Part shown: positions 37,201 to 44,930 of the stretch, piece after piece | How positions within the stretch are numbered: position 1 is the stretch's first letter | Layout: each line of letters opens with the position of its first letter | NCBI GenBank assembly: GCA_963812335.1 | Contig: CAWEUU010000005.1 | Coordinates: forward strand, 1 to 64,000 | Length of the DNA stretch: 64,000 bases | From: VRUE01 sp963812335 | GTDB lineage: Bacteria > Actinomycetota > Thermoleophilia > Solirubrobacterales > 70-9 | Direction: 5' to 3' | Notes under the pieces: model-generated | Seen by the model: only the letters and a program-made list of their open reading frames with translations | What the model was told of the DNA's origin: nothing | Databases searched by the model: none | Position numbers and translations under genes: made by a program

Positions 37201-37502
37201 GGCGAGAGCGTGGTGACGGTCGGATTGCGGCGCAGGGCGCGGATCAGCCGCGGGCCCTGGCGGTCGAGCGCCTTCCGCGGGCCGCGCAGGAGGATCACGA
37301 AGGGGGCGCTGTCGCCGAAGTGCTCGCGCAGCATCCGGTTCGCGCGCGAGGACGAGGTGCCGGGAATCTCGAGGCTGGTCGGGCTGAGCTTCTGCTCGAC
37401 GCCGGCGCCGATGATGCCGAGCACGACGAGCGCGAGCGCCCCTACCGCGAGCACGCGGCGGGGGTGGCGCAGCAGCCTGCCCCTGCTCCTCCTCAAAGCC
37501 AC
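34233..37502 (-). CDS. MMPL/RND-family transporter 1
   Basis: About 1089 residues with two six-helix RND halves (first near the N-terminus with TMMGLALGVDYALLMVSRFR, second near the C-terminus with GVVFGLSIDYAVFLLVRMRE). Between them lies a long extracytoplasmic region rich in LxxG spacing (QLRDGVSQASYGAGLLAEGS, KLNDGLRKLEAGGKKLAHGS), as in YhgE/Pip-type proteins. MmpL proteins export lipids or siderophores using proton force. GTG at 37502 fits the first helix; a TTG at 37544 would overlap the start codon of the divergent paralog 3. It lies upstream of the six MCE genes in the same direction. Confidence 0.9.
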   Translation of the reverse strand: MALRRSRGRLLRHPRRVLAVGALALVVLGIIGAGVEQKLSPTSLEIPGTSSSRANRMLREHFGDSAPFVILLRGPRKALDRQGPRLIRALRRNPTVTTLSPWDLGAVQRLRPNPREAIVITDFHVGIDEAVNETVPELNRTLAMQIQPPVRATQTGYATLSRAIQDDSIAATERGELIALPILLIVLLIVFRSPLAAAIPLAFGAVTVIASRGLLAIVTEWFSVDAFALTVCTMMGLALGVDYALLMVSRFREELAAGVAPREAARLTRHTAGRTTIFAGSTLMLSMAVAFFIVPGSLLGSLAATLLLVVALSVLVAVVGGPAVLSLLGPNVDRWRIGPAPTPGRSALMAFVAAALRRPVPVALAIGALVLALAVPALGLKTGPPSQTQLAHDDPIREDFETIERAIGSGYDAPFVVVAVAEEGTVTEPRRLAALGAWQHRVAELPGVQAVVGPAEVSEAVKPLRQAGALLASGDSGPLAQLGRLGRNLGRAASGVAQLRDGVSQASYGAGLLAEGSGRAEEGAELLSSGLAQAEAGSERAVNALRTFADGTRKLAGAQHRATLASLNLKFALQSLPENLRRNALNRSRKLEKSLNEEANQNVPRLQGPAEEADSQLQSALQELEGMTSGKSDPNYEAALDAVRGALAALSGTDPVSGEPYAPDYAGLPAELTALQERLTEDAGEAKQVTDWLESGIFLLKRLSRGATKLNDGLRKLEAGGKKLAHGSARLARAASGLQGGVERLAAGATSLADGLAQLRDGASALEENLALGYRASEPLQTGLRRATVQVLSSSARLNRQARRLRRETPGLFDSGYFVLSALDGARPRTRERAAEAIDLNGGGQAAAILVISRFTFNSPGSIALDARLQEEADVLARETGLATGVAGGPAQLNDYSSVTRERIPYVVAAITLATFLVLVLILRALPLAAIAVALNLATVAVAFGILTLLFNLPEDWPLGGRSYVDAVGATAIFGVVFGLSIDYAVFLLVRMREHYDRERDNRAAIMFGLQRTARVITGAAAIMMAVFVAFAGAPIATVSQLGVGLTVAVLLDATVVRIVLLPALMLLLGDRVWWLPRPLARVIPRIDV

Positions 37503-37543
37503 CGTGCTAGTTTGGCGGTCGGGGGCTACGGAGGGGGGCTGCA

Positions 37544-38317
37544 ATGCGGAAGACTCTGTTAAGGACGCTGGTGTTGCTCAGCGCACTCGCGCTGGTCGGC
37601 GTGTGGGCCGGGGCTGCGCAGGCGATCAAGTTGCGGATCGGCAACATCGTCATCACCGCCAATGGCGGCTTCGCGCCGACCAAGCTGCCGAAGCGCAGAA
37701 ACGCGCCGATCAAGCTCTACGGCAACGCCAAGTTCTCGACCACCGACGGCACCCGGCCCTCGCCGCTGCGCACACTGACGCTCGAATTCGACAAGCACGG
37801 CGCGGTCGAGACGCGTGGGCTGCCGAAATGCACGCGACGGAAGCTGGTGGCGACGACGGTCAAGGGGGCGCGGCGGAACTGCCGTGGCTCGATCGTCGGC
37901 AAGGGCTTCGGCACGGCCCTGGTCGAGCTGCCCGAACAGCGCGGAATCAGAGCCTCCTCCCCGCTGACCCTGTTCAACGGCCCGCGGCGCCACGGCAACC
38001 CCACCGTGCTCGGCCACGCCCACCTCGACTACCCCGCGCCGACCACCTACGTGATCCTGATCGAGATCCAGAAGATCCGCAATGGTCGCTACGGCTTCAA
38101 AACGGTCGCCAAGTTCCCCCGGATAGTCAACGACTACGGCTCGCCGCTGTCGGGGCGGCTGACGATCGGCCGTAAGTGGAAGTACAGGGGCAGGACGCTG
38201 AGCTTCGCCAACGCACACTGTGCCGACGGACGGCTGCAGGCGAAAGCCGAATTCAGCTTCAAGGACGAAAGCTTCGTCCAGGGCACGGTCTTCAAGCCGT
38301 GCAAGGTGCGTAAGTAG
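37544..38317 (+). CDS. Secreted four-cysteine protein, paralog 3
   Basis: 257 residues with a signal peptide (LLRTLVLLSALALVGVWAGA, cleavage near AQA). Family landmarks are IGNIVITANGGFAPTKLPKR, DGTRPSPLR, cysteines in LPKC, RRNCRG, AHCADG and KPCKVR, and SSPLTLFNGP. GGAGG lies 10 nt before the ATG. It diverges from MMPL transporter 1, and the two may share a regulatory region of about 40 nt. More similar to paralog 4 than to paralogs 1 and 2. Confidence 0.85.
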   Translation: MRKTLLRTLVLLSALALVGVWAGAAQAIKLRIGNIVITANGGFAPTKLPKRRNAPIKLYGNAKFSTTDGTRPSPLRTLTLEFDKHGAVETRGLPKCTRRKLVATTVKGARRNCRGSIVGKGFGTALVELPEQRGIRASSPLTLFNGPRRHGNPTVLGHAHLDYPAPTTYVILIEIQKIRNGRYGFKTVAKFPRIVNDYGSPLSGRLTIGRKWKYRGRTLSFANAHCADGRLQAKAEFSFKDESFVQGTVFKPCKVRK

Positions 38318-38340
38318 GCCGGGCACCGGAACACCGCCGC

Positions 38341-38346
38341 TACCCT
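38341..38346 (+). promoter_or_regulatory. Leaderless -10 box of paralog 4
   Basis: TACCCT, 7 nt, then ATG at 38354. It supports that start over the in-frame ATG at 38372. Confidence 0.5.
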
Positions 38347-38353
38347 GGTTGGT

Positions 38354-39130
38354 ATGGGGGTTTTTGGGGCTATGGGGAAACGGATCGCAATATCGGGGAT
38401 CTTGGTTCTGGGGATGGCGTTTTCCGCCGTGCTCGCAAACGCAGCGACAGTGCGCGTCGGAACCCTGGTTCTGCATGCGGATGGGGGGTTTCAGCCGCGT
38501 GTGCTGCCGCGGCGCAGCTACGCGCCGATCCGCTTCCAGGGCCACGGCGAGATCAAGACGACCGACGGCTCGGTGCCGCCCGCGCTGCGCCACGTCAAGG
38601 TCGAATTCGACCGCGACGGCCGCCTGACCACGGCCGGGCTGCCGGTCTGCATGCCGAGCCGGATCGAGGCGACGACGGTCAAGCAGGCGCGCAATCGCTG
38701 CGCCGGCGCGATCGTCGGGCGCGGCCACGTCGGCGCGATCCTCAGCTTCGGCGCGAGCCGGATCAAGGTGCGCTCGCCGCTGACGCTGTTCAACGGCCCG
38801 CGCCAGGACGGCAACATCACCCTCATCGCCCACGCGCAGACGGCGGTTCCCGTCTTCCAGAGCTATGTCGTCGTCGTGCCGATCGAACGGCGTCGCGGCA
38901 TCTACGGCTACCGCTCGAGCTTTGACATCCCGGAGATCGCCGGCGGCGCCGGCGCGCTGACCAGCATTGATGCCAAGATCGGCCGCCGCTACAGCTTCCG
39001 CGGCGCCCGGCGAAGCTACGTCTCGGCCCGCTGCTCGGACTACATCCTGCAGACCCAGGGCTACTTTTCCTTCGACGACGGCAACGTGATCTACGGCAGC
39101 GTCTTCAAGCCCTGCCGCATGCGCCGCTGA
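38354..39130 (+). CDS. Secreted four-cysteine protein, paralog 4
   Basis: 258 residues with a signal peptide (MGKRIAISGILVLGMAFSAV, cleavage near ANA). Family pattern: VGTLVLHADGGFQPRVLPRR, a TTDGSVPPALR segment, cysteines in LPVC, RNRCAG, ARCSDY and KPCRMR, RSPLTLFNGP, IAGGAGALTS. It follows paralog 3 by 36 nt but has its own leaderless promoter. tRNA-Lys lies just beyond it on the other strand. Confidence 0.85.
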   Translation: MGVFGAMGKRIAISGILVLGMAFSAVLANAATVRVGTLVLHADGGFQPRVLPRRSYAPIRFQGHGEIKTTDGSVPPALRHVKVEFDRDGRLTTAGLPVCMPSRIEATTVKQARNRCAGAIVGRGHVGAILSFGASRIKVRSPLTLFNGPRQDGNITLIAHAQTAVPVFQSYVVVVPIERRRGIYGYRSSFDIPEIAGGAGALTSIDAKIGRRYSFRGARRSYVSARCSDYILQTQGYFSFDDGNVIYGSVFKPCRMRR

Positions 39131-39144
39131 GCCGTCCGGTTCGA

Positions 39145-39217
39145 TGGGCCGTGTAGGGATCGAACCTACGACCTTGAGATTAAGAGTCTCCTGCTCTACC
39201 AACTGAGCTAACGGCCC
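39145..39217 (-). tRNA. tRNA-Lys (CTT anticodon)
   Basis: The minus strand gives a full 73-nt cloverleaf: a 7-bp acceptor GGGCCGT/ACGGCCC with discriminator A, D-arm TAGCTCAGTTGGTAGAGCA, anticodon loop CTCTTAA (anticodon CTT) and T-arm GTAGGTTCGATCCCTAC. CCA is not encoded. Confidence 0.96.
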
Positions 39218-39276
39218 GGGGTCGGCAAGTATAGGAAGCGCGCGCGGCGGGCGAAGAGCCCGCGAGGCCTCAGCCT

Positions 39277-40074
39277 CTATCCGCCGGGAGGGGCGCCGCC
39301 GCCGAAGCCGCTGAAGGGGTTCTGCAGCGCTTCCTTGCCCTGTTCGCGCTCGGTTTTCGCGAATTCCTTCTTCTGCTTTGCGAAGGCTTTGCCGCGTTTG
39401 CGGTATTCGGCCAGCTGTTCTTCGATCTGCTTGGCTTCGGACTTGGACGGCGCTTTCGCCGCCGCCTGCTTGGTCGCCTTGGTGCCGGCGGCGAAATCGC
39501 CCTTGAAGTACTCGTATATGGCCAGCGTGCTGAGCGAGCCGAGACTGGGGCTGGTTTCGGCTGCGATCCGCTGTGCCGTGGCCGCCTTTGCCACGTATTC
39601 CTGGGCTTCGCCCACGATCGTGCTCGATTCGGCCAGGCGGAAGAACGTCCCGGCGACGAGCTGGGCCGCGTTCGCGTTCGGTTCAGAGACCTGCTTCAGG
39701 TAGCGGTTCCAGGTCTGCGAGGCGGCCTCGAAGTCCTGCCGCGCGCCGGGGGGAACGACGGGGATTTCGCCTTCGGCGACCGGTTCGATCTGGGCGTTCC
39801 CGGCCGAGATCTGCGCTCGCGTCAGCGCCAGCAGCAGCTGTTCTTCCTTCGGTTCTTCAACGACACGCTTTTCGAGCCGCTCGACCTGTTCGTCGAGCAC
39901 CTTGGAGGCGCTGGTCGTGTTCGAGTCGCCGAGGAGTTCGGCGATGTTGACCGGCCCGACGACGAGGAAGAGGCTGCCTCCCATCAGCAGGGCGAGGACC
40001 GCGTAGACGACGCGGATGACGTGCTTGCGCCGCCCCCGCGTGTCGAACAGCATCCGTCGCTCGCCCTCTGCCAT
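39277..40074 (-). CDS. Membrane-anchored helical-repeat (TPR-like) protein
   Basis: 265 residues: a short basic N-terminus, one helix (VIRVVYAVLALLMGGSLFLV, about residues 20-40), then an extracytoplasmic all-helical part with coiled-coil character (KVLDEQVERLEKRVVEEPKE, SKSEAKQIEEQLAEYRKRGK) and a Gly/Pro-rich end. TPR-like spacing is visible, but I cannot define repeats firmly. ATG at 40053 is an alternative start. It lies 6 nt after tatC, so it belongs to a tatA-tatC transcription unit and could assist Tat export or envelope assembly. Confidence 0.7.
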   Translation of the reverse strand: MAEGERRMLFDTRGRRKHVIRVVYAVLALLMGGSLFLVVGPVNIAELLGDSNTTSASKVLDEQVERLEKRVVEEPKEEQLLLALTRAQISAGNAQIEPVAEGEIPVVPPGARQDFEAASQTWNRYLKQVSEPNANAAQLVAGTFFRLAESSTIVGEAQEYVAKAATAQRIAAETSPSLGSLSTLAIYEYFKGDFAAGTKATKQAAAKAPSKSEAKQIEEQLAEYRKRGKAFAKQKKEFAKTEREQGKEALQNPFSGFGGGAPPGG

Positions 40075-40080
40075 CGCTTC

Positions 40081-40851
40081 CTATCTCTCCTGGGTCGAAG
40101 GGTTGCCCACGCCTCCCGCAGCCTTCGGCCTGCCGAAGGCTCGAGCAAGCAAGATACTCAACTCGTACAAGGCGAGCAGGGGCACCATCTCGATCAGCAT
40201 CGAGATCGGGTCCACGCCGGGGAGGGCGGCGGCGAGCAGGGCGATCGCGAGGTAGGCGTAGCGACGGTTGGAGCTGAGCTGCTCAACCCTGACGATGCCG
40301 GTTCGGGTGACCGCGAGGATCGCCAGCGGCAACTGGAAGACGAGCCCGCCGGCGAGCATCGTCGTCGAGAAGAAGCTGTAGTAGTCGCGTGCGCGCACCT
40401 GAATGTTGAACTCGCTGTCATTGAAGTTGAGCAGGAACTTGACCGCGGCCGGCATGACGATGAAGTAGGCGAAGGCGACGCCGGCGAGGAAGAGCACCGG
40501 GGCGAGCAGCATGATCGGCAGGGCGACCCGACGCTCGGTGTCGCTGAACGCCGGCAGCACGTAGGCGTAGGCCTGGTAGAGGACGATCGGCAGCGAGAGC
40601 ACGATCGCGCCGTAGGCGGCGACGGTCAGGGTCGTCGTGAAGGGCTCGGTGACGCCGAAGGTGATCAGCTGCCTGTCTCCCGGCAACGGCCCGGAGGCGA
40701 TCTCCAGCAGCAGGTGGTTCTGCCAGAAGCTGAGCGCCAGCGCGACGCCGAAGGCGGCGGCGCAGACGACGAGGCGGGTGCGCAGCTCGTCGAGGTGCTC
40801 GACGAGGCTGAGGCGGTCTTCGTGGGAGACCGGCCTGACGCGGCGCGACAT
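40081..40851 (-). CDS. tatC: Sec-independent protein translocase TatC
   Basis: 256 residues with six helices. The N-terminal LVEHLDELRTRL motif that reads twin-Arg signals is present, as are PIVLYQAYAYVLPAF, LFLAGVAFAYFIVMP and RYAYLAIALLAA. It lies 15 nt after tatA. The Rieske protein in this window (44931-45611) has a twin-Arg signal and is a probable substrate. Confidence 0.95.
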   Translation of the reverse strand: MSRRVRPVSHEDRLSLVEHLDELRTRLVVCAAAFGVALALSFWQNHLLLEIASGPLPGDRQLITFGVTEPFTTTLTVAAYGAIVLSLPIVLYQAYAYVLPAFSDTERRVALPIMLLAPVLFLAGVAFAYFIVMPAAVKFLLNFNDSEFNIQVRARDYYSFFSTTMLAGGLVFQLPLAILAVTRTGIVRVEQLSSNRRYAYLAIALLAAALPGVDPISMLIEMVPLLALYELSILLARAFGRPKAAGGVGNPSTQER

Positions 40852-40866
40852 TCCCGTCGCCCCGGT

Positions 40867-41118
40867 TTACGGTCGCTTCTGGGCGACCGGCTCCTCGGCG
40901 ACGGGCGCGCTCTCGCCGTCGCCGCCCTCGATCTCCGGGCGCGAGGCGGGACCTGCGTCGTCCTCGTCATCGTCGTTCTCGCCGGTGACGGAACCTTTGA
41001 ACTCGCGGATGCCCTTGCCCAGCGAGCGGCCGAGCTCGGGCAGGCGCTTGGGGCCGAAGACCACCAGGGCGATGATCAGGACGACGATTATCTCGAGGGG
41101 ACCGACGTTTCCAAGCAT
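40867..41118 (-). CDS. tatA: Sec-independent protein translocase TatA
   Basis: 83 residues: a single helix and amphipathic segment (PLEIIVVLIIALVVFGPKRL, PELGRSLGKGIREFK), then an acidic tail (ENDDDEDDAG). Typical TatA/E length and layout. Its likely -10 box lies 6 nt upstream (41125-41130). Confidence 0.93.
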   Translation of the reverse strand: MLGNVGPLEIIVVLIIALVVFGPKRLPELGRSLGKGIREFKGSVTGENDDDEDDAGPASRPEIEGGDGESAPVAEEPVAQKRP

Positions 41119-41124
41119 CGGCCC

Positions 41125-41130
41125 ATGGTA
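41125..41130 (-). promoter_or_regulatory. Leaderless -10 box of tatA
   Basis: On the minus strand TACCAT, 6 nt, then ATG at 41118. No Shine-Dalgarno sequence is present. Confidence 0.5.
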
Positions 41131-41257
41131 ACGGGCGCCGGCTGCGACCGGATCGCTTCGGAAGAGTGGGCGCCGCTACCCGATTCTGGGTTTTTCTGAG
41201 AGGTCCGCGGGAAACTGCGGATAAAAATGCCGCTTCGCGTGTTCGATAGTCAGAGCA

Positions 41258-41590
41258 ATGAACAACGCGAGCCGCACAGACACGAAGACCGGAAGCGGAC
41301 TTCACGTCTGCCCCGAGTGCGGCTCGGGGCTGGTGCAGCCGACGCGGTGGGAGCAGACCGCCAAGCGCGGGCACTGGCACCTCTGGCGGCGCTGCCCCGA
41401 ATGCGAGTGGCACAGCGACGGCATCCACGGCGAAGCGGAGATCGACGCCTTCGATGAAGCGCTCGACGACGGCGCCGAGGCGCTGGCCGCCGAGCTGCAG
41501 GAGCTCGAACGCGAGACGATGCGCGAAGTCGTCGAGACGTTCGCAACCGCGCTCGCCGCCGATCTCATCACCGCCGACGATTTTTCGTAG
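41258..41590 (+). CDS. Small zinc-ribbon protein of unknown function
   Basis: 110 residues. Two CPEC knuckles (VCPECGSGL and RCPECEWHS) about 35 residues apart suggest one zinc site. The C-terminal half is an acidic helix (FDEALDDGAEALAAELQELE). A GATAGT sequence lies 7 nt before the ATG. It is divergent from tatA. I cannot assign a function; a regulatory or RNA-binding role is a guess. Confidence 0.65.
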   Translation: MNNASRTDTKTGSGLHVCPECGSGLVQPTRWEQTAKRGHWHLWRRCPECEWHSDGIHGEAEIDAFDEALDDGAEALAAELQELERETMREVVETFATALAADLITADDFS

Positions 41591-41600
41591 GCCGCATATG

Positions 41601-41660
41601 GCGGACGGCCAAATCGGCCCTGTCCATCTCTGATTCTCCAGGGCCGATTTGGCCGGAGCG
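41601..41660 (+). repeat. Dispersed hairpin, family A (copy 2)
   Basis: A perfect 16-bp stem, GGCCAAATCGGCCCTG (41607-41622) with CAGGGCCGATTTGGCC (41639-41654), closes a 16-nt loop TCCATCTCTGATTCTC. GGAC precedes and GGAGCG follows, as in the other copies. It lies between the zinc-ribbon gene and the convergent polyprenyl synthase gene, where it could also end transcription. Confidence 0.85.
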
Positions 41661-41675
41661 CATGGGCGCGTGTTC

Positions 41676-42640
41676 TCAGCTGTAGCGCTGCACGACGCCA
41701 TCGGCGACCAGGTCGAGCAGCTTGCGCCGTTCGGCATCGAAGCCGGCCGTGCCGAGCCGGCGCTTGGCTTCCGCGACCTGCTCGAGCGCCCGGCCGCGCA
41801 CCTCGCGCAGCGCTCCGCTGGCCTCGATCCGGTCGCAAAGCGCCGCGGCCGCCGCCGTGTCGAGCGCGCGCAGGTCGGCTGAGAGGATCTCCGGATCGCC
41901 CTCGCCGGCGACGATCAGCGGCAGCGTGACGGTGCCGTCGAGCAAATCGGTGCCGCGGGCCTTTCCCGTGCGCTCGGGCGGGCCGGAGACGTCGAGCACG
42001 TCGTCGAGCAGCTGGAAGGCGAGGCCGATCGCCGCGCCGAACTCGCCGAGGGCGTCCACGTCGCCGCCGAGCAGGCAGGCGCACTCGAACAGGGCGCCGG
42101 TCTTCAGCCGGCAGCGCTCCAGATAGCGCCGTTCGTCGACCGAGGTGTCGTATGCGTCCTGGCGCTGCGCCAGCTCGCCACGGGCGAGCGCGACCGAGGC
42201 GCTCGAGAGCAGCGCGATCGCGCGCCGGTCGCCTGCCGCCGCGAGCAGAGCGAAGGCGCGGGAGAAGAGCAGGTCGCCGGTCGCGGTCGCGCGCTCGCGA
42301 CCCGAGGTGGCGGCGATCGTGGGGCGGCCGCGGCGCAGCGGTGCGGCGTCCAGCACGTCGTCGTGGACAAGGGTCGCCATGTGGATCAGCTCGATCGCCC
42401 CCGCCGCGCGCACGGCCTCCTCACCGGCCTCCTCGCCGGCACAGAGCAGGACCAGCATCGGCCGCAGCCGCTTCCCCCCGCCTCGAGGGTCGTTGCCGCG
42501 TCGCCCCTGAGCAACCCGCCGTGGCCCGTGACCTGCTCGCGCAACAGCTGCTCGACCTCGCCCAGCCGCGCCGGCAGCCAGCGGCTCGAGGCATCGAGGA
42601 CCGCGGTGACCGGCGGCGGAACCGCCGAGTCGCGCGTCAC
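41676..42640 (-). CDS. Polyprenyl (heptaprenyl-type) diphosphate synthase, one frameshift
   Basis: About 321 residues. It makes the isoprenoid side chain, here most likely for menaquinone. The first Asp-rich motif is in LVHDDVLDAAPLRRGRPT and the second in LLDDVLDVSG; GGKRLRPMLVLL and GDLLFSRAF are also present. A one-base deletion in a C/G run near 42475 separates the N-terminal 55 residues (other frame) from the rest. GTG at 42640 overlaps the menG stop (GTGA). It is the last gene of the respiratory operon. Confidence 0.88.
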
Positions 42641-43308
42641 CCGACCGCGACGCCGCTGTGAATCGCGATGATCCCACCGGCGAGGACGGTCCAGCGGATC
42701 CCCTCCAGCCCGGCTGCGTCCATCTTCTCGGCGAGGCCACGCGGGCTGGGAAAGCTCCGCACCGACTCGGGCAGATAGCTGTAGGCCTCCGGGTCCCCGG
42801 CGAGCTTGCCGAGAACCGGGACGGCGCGATCGAACCAGAGCGAGTAGAAGGTCGACAGCGGCGGCCGCGCCGGCTGGGTGATCTCGAGGATGACCAGCCT
42901 CCCCCCCGGCCGCAGCACCCGGCGCATCTCGGCCAGGCCGGCATCGAGGTCGGAGAGGTTGCGCACGCCGAAGCCGACGGTGACGGCGTCGAAGCGACCG
43001 CTGTCGTAGGGGAGCTGCAGCGCGTCGGCCCACTCGAAACGGACGCCCGCCGCGGCGTTTTCGCCCACCTTCTCCCGTGCCAGATCGAGCATCGGCTCGG
43101 AGAAGTCGCAGCCGACCACATGGCCGCCGGGAAGCACACGCCGGGCCAGCTCGAACGCCAGGTCGCCGGTACCGCAGCAGACGTCGAGCGCCGCGTCCCC
43201 GGGGCTCAGCGCTGCCTGGTCGGCAGCGCGCTGCCGCCAGCGGTGATGCAGGCCTGCGGTCATCACCGAGTTGAGCAGGTCGTAGCGTCCGGCGATCCGG
43301 TCGAACAT
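42637..43308 (-). CDS. menG: Demethylmenaquinone methyltransferase
   Basis: 223 residues, class I SAM-dependent methyltransferase: FDRIAGRYDLLNSVMTAG, SAM motif LDVCCGTGDLAF, VTVGFGVRNLSDL and LEITQP are diagnostic of UbiE/MenG. It performs the last step of menaquinone synthesis. Similarity seems to extend a few residues upstream of the ATG (FAGQVNR), with no start codon there, so the true N-terminus may be slightly longer. It is cotranscribed with the bc complex genes. Confidence 0.93.
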   Translation of the reverse strand: MFDRIAGRYDLLNSVMTAGLHHRWRQRAADQAALSPGDAALDVCCGTGDLAFELARRVLPGGHVVGCDFSEPMLDLAREKVGENAAAGVRFEWADALQLPYDSGRFDAVTVGFGVRNLSDLDAGLAEMRRVLRPGGRLVILEITQPARPPLSTFYSLWFDRAVPVLGKLAGDPEAYSYLPESVRSFPSPRGLAEKMDAAGLEGIRWTVLAGGIIAIHSGVAVG

Positions 43309-43351
43309 CCGGTTGACCTGCCCCGCGAACTGGGCGGAGTCCCGGGACGGC

Positions 43352-44054
43352 TTAGTCGAGTGAGGCGAGGAAATCGGCGAGCTCTTCGAGCTTTTTCGGA
43401 GGCAGGTCGCGGAAGGAGGGCATGATACCCGGGCCGATTTCGAGCGAGCGGACGATCGCCGCGCGCGGAATCCGCGAGCCGATGTGGGTAAGTTCCGGCC
43501 CCGGGCCGTGGTTGCCGTTCTCGCCGATGTTGTGGCAGGCCAGACAGCCGGCGCCGGCCGCGACCTCCTTGCCCGCCTCGTATTGAGGCGCGACTTCCAT
43601 CTCGATCTCGGTCGGCGAGCCGGCGGTTGCGCCGAGGAAGGTCAGGTAGGCCATCGCGATGATCGTCAGCACGCCCGCGGTGGTGGCGATCGGGCGCCGC
43701 GACCGGGTTGCGCTCCGGGCCGCGGTCGTAGAAGGGCAGCAGGAGGAGCAGGACCATGCAGATCGTCGGGATCCCGATCGTCGCGATCGGGACCAGCTCC
43801 GGCGGTTTGATCACGCGCAGGAGCTCGAAGAGGAAGAAGAAGTACCACTCGGGGCGGGGCACGTAGGTCGTCGTCGTCGGGTCGGCCTTGGGGCCCTGCT
43901 CGGCGCCGAGGACGACCGACATCAGGATGATCACGCCGACGACGAGCAGCGCCATCGCCGAGTCCTTCATCACCGCGTAGGGGAAGAAGGGCTTGCCCTT
44001 CTTCTTCAGCAGCTCGTACTCCTCGAGATATGCCTGCTTGTCACGTGGCTTCAT
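43352..44054 (-). CDS. Cytochrome b C-terminal domain fused to cytochrome c (bc complex), one frameshift
   Basis: The N-terminal part resembles subunit IV/cytochrome b C-terminal half (MKDSAMALLVVGVIILMSVV, YVPRPEWYFFFLFELLRV, IPTICMVLLLLLPFYDRGPE). After one helix (LTIIAMAYLTFLGA) comes a c-type heme domain with CLACH and a Met-containing segment (PGIMPSFRDLPPKK). A one-base insertion near 43690-43700 splits the two parts; removing it gives about 233 residues. ATG at 44054 overlaps the preceding stop (ATGA). The fusion is known from menaquinol-oxidising bc complexes of Gram-positive bacteria. Confidence 0.88.
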
Positions 44055-44917
44055 CGTCCGCCACCGTTCAGTTGGGACTTGGCCCTTGCCGCTTTCGGCC
44101 GGTCGGCCCTGACCCACGGCGGTGCGGTGGTGCCGAGCTTGACGACGAGATACATATGGGCGCCGATCAGGGCGATCAGCGCGCCGGGGATGAGCAGCAT
44201 GTGGATCGCGTAGAAGCGCGAGAGCGTGGTCGCCCCGAGCTCCGGGCCGGCGCGCAGGAAGTCGCTCAGATAGGGCCCGACGACGGGGCCGGTGCCGTTG
44301 ATGTTGATGCCCACCACCGAGGCCCAGAAGGAACGCTGGTCAAAGGGCAGCAGGTAGCCGGTGAAGGCCATCGTCATCGTCAGGATCAGCAGCACGACGC
44401 CGATCACCCAGTTGAGCTCGCGCGGGTACTTGTAGGCGCCGAAGAAGAAGGTCCGCCCCATGTGGAGGAAGATCAGGATCACCATCACGCTCGAGCCCCA
44501 CTTGTGCATGCCGTGCACGATCGCGCCGAGGAAGACCTCGTTGTTGATGTGCGAGATCGAGGCGTAGGCCTGGGTCGTCGAGGGGGTGTAGAACATCGCC
44601 AGGAAGACGCCGGTCACGGCCTGGGCGATGAAGGCGAAGAGCGTCGCCGAGCCGAGCGTGTAGAACCAGTTGGTCCCCTTCGGCACTTTGCGGAAGAGCA
44701 TCCCGGTGAGGAAGCCCGATGCCGCGGTGCGCTGGTCGACCCAGGCGAGGACGTCGGCGGGCGACTCTTTGGCCTTGTCGCCGAGCTTGGCCGCGTCGGA
44801 CTGGCGCTCCGGCGGGGAGGTCTTGAGGTCGGCCGGGGCCGCGCCCTTGGCGCCATTGCCCTCGCCGGGCTTGGCCGGTTTGCGCAGCGGGGCGGGTATC
44901 AGCGAGTCGAGTTTCAT
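44051..44917 (-). CDS. Cytochrome b N-terminal domain (bc complex)
   Basis: 288 residues. After a 60-residue charged N-terminus come four helices with paired heme-b ligands: VHGMHKWGSS and LHMGRTFFFG, then YAIHMLLIPG and IGAHMYLV. TGYLLPFDQRSFWA and GPVVGPYLSDF are family motifs. It forms the quinol-oxidising core with the Rieske protein upstream and the cytochrome b-c fusion downstream. Confidence 0.93.
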   Translation of the reverse strand: MKLDSLIPAPLRKPAKPGEGNGAKGAAPADLKTSPPERQSDAAKLGDKAKESPADVLAWVDQRTAASGFLTGMLFRKVPKGTNWFYTLGSATLFAFIAQAVTGVFLAMFYTPSTTQAYASISHINNEVFLGAIVHGMHKWGSSVMVILIFLHMGRTFFFGAYKYPRELNWVIGVVLLILTMTMAFTGYLLPFDQRSFWASVVGININGTGPVVGPYLSDFLRAGPELGATTLSRFYAIHMLLIPGALIALIGAHMYLVVKLGTTAPPWVRADRPKAARAKSQLNGGGR

Positions 44918-44930
44918 CGTCGCCTATCGA

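Noticed and set aside
37503..37544. TTG start for MMPL transporter 1 at 37544.
   Set aside because: It would overlap the start codon of the divergent paralog 3 and its ribosome-binding site; GTG at 37502 fits the first membrane segment.
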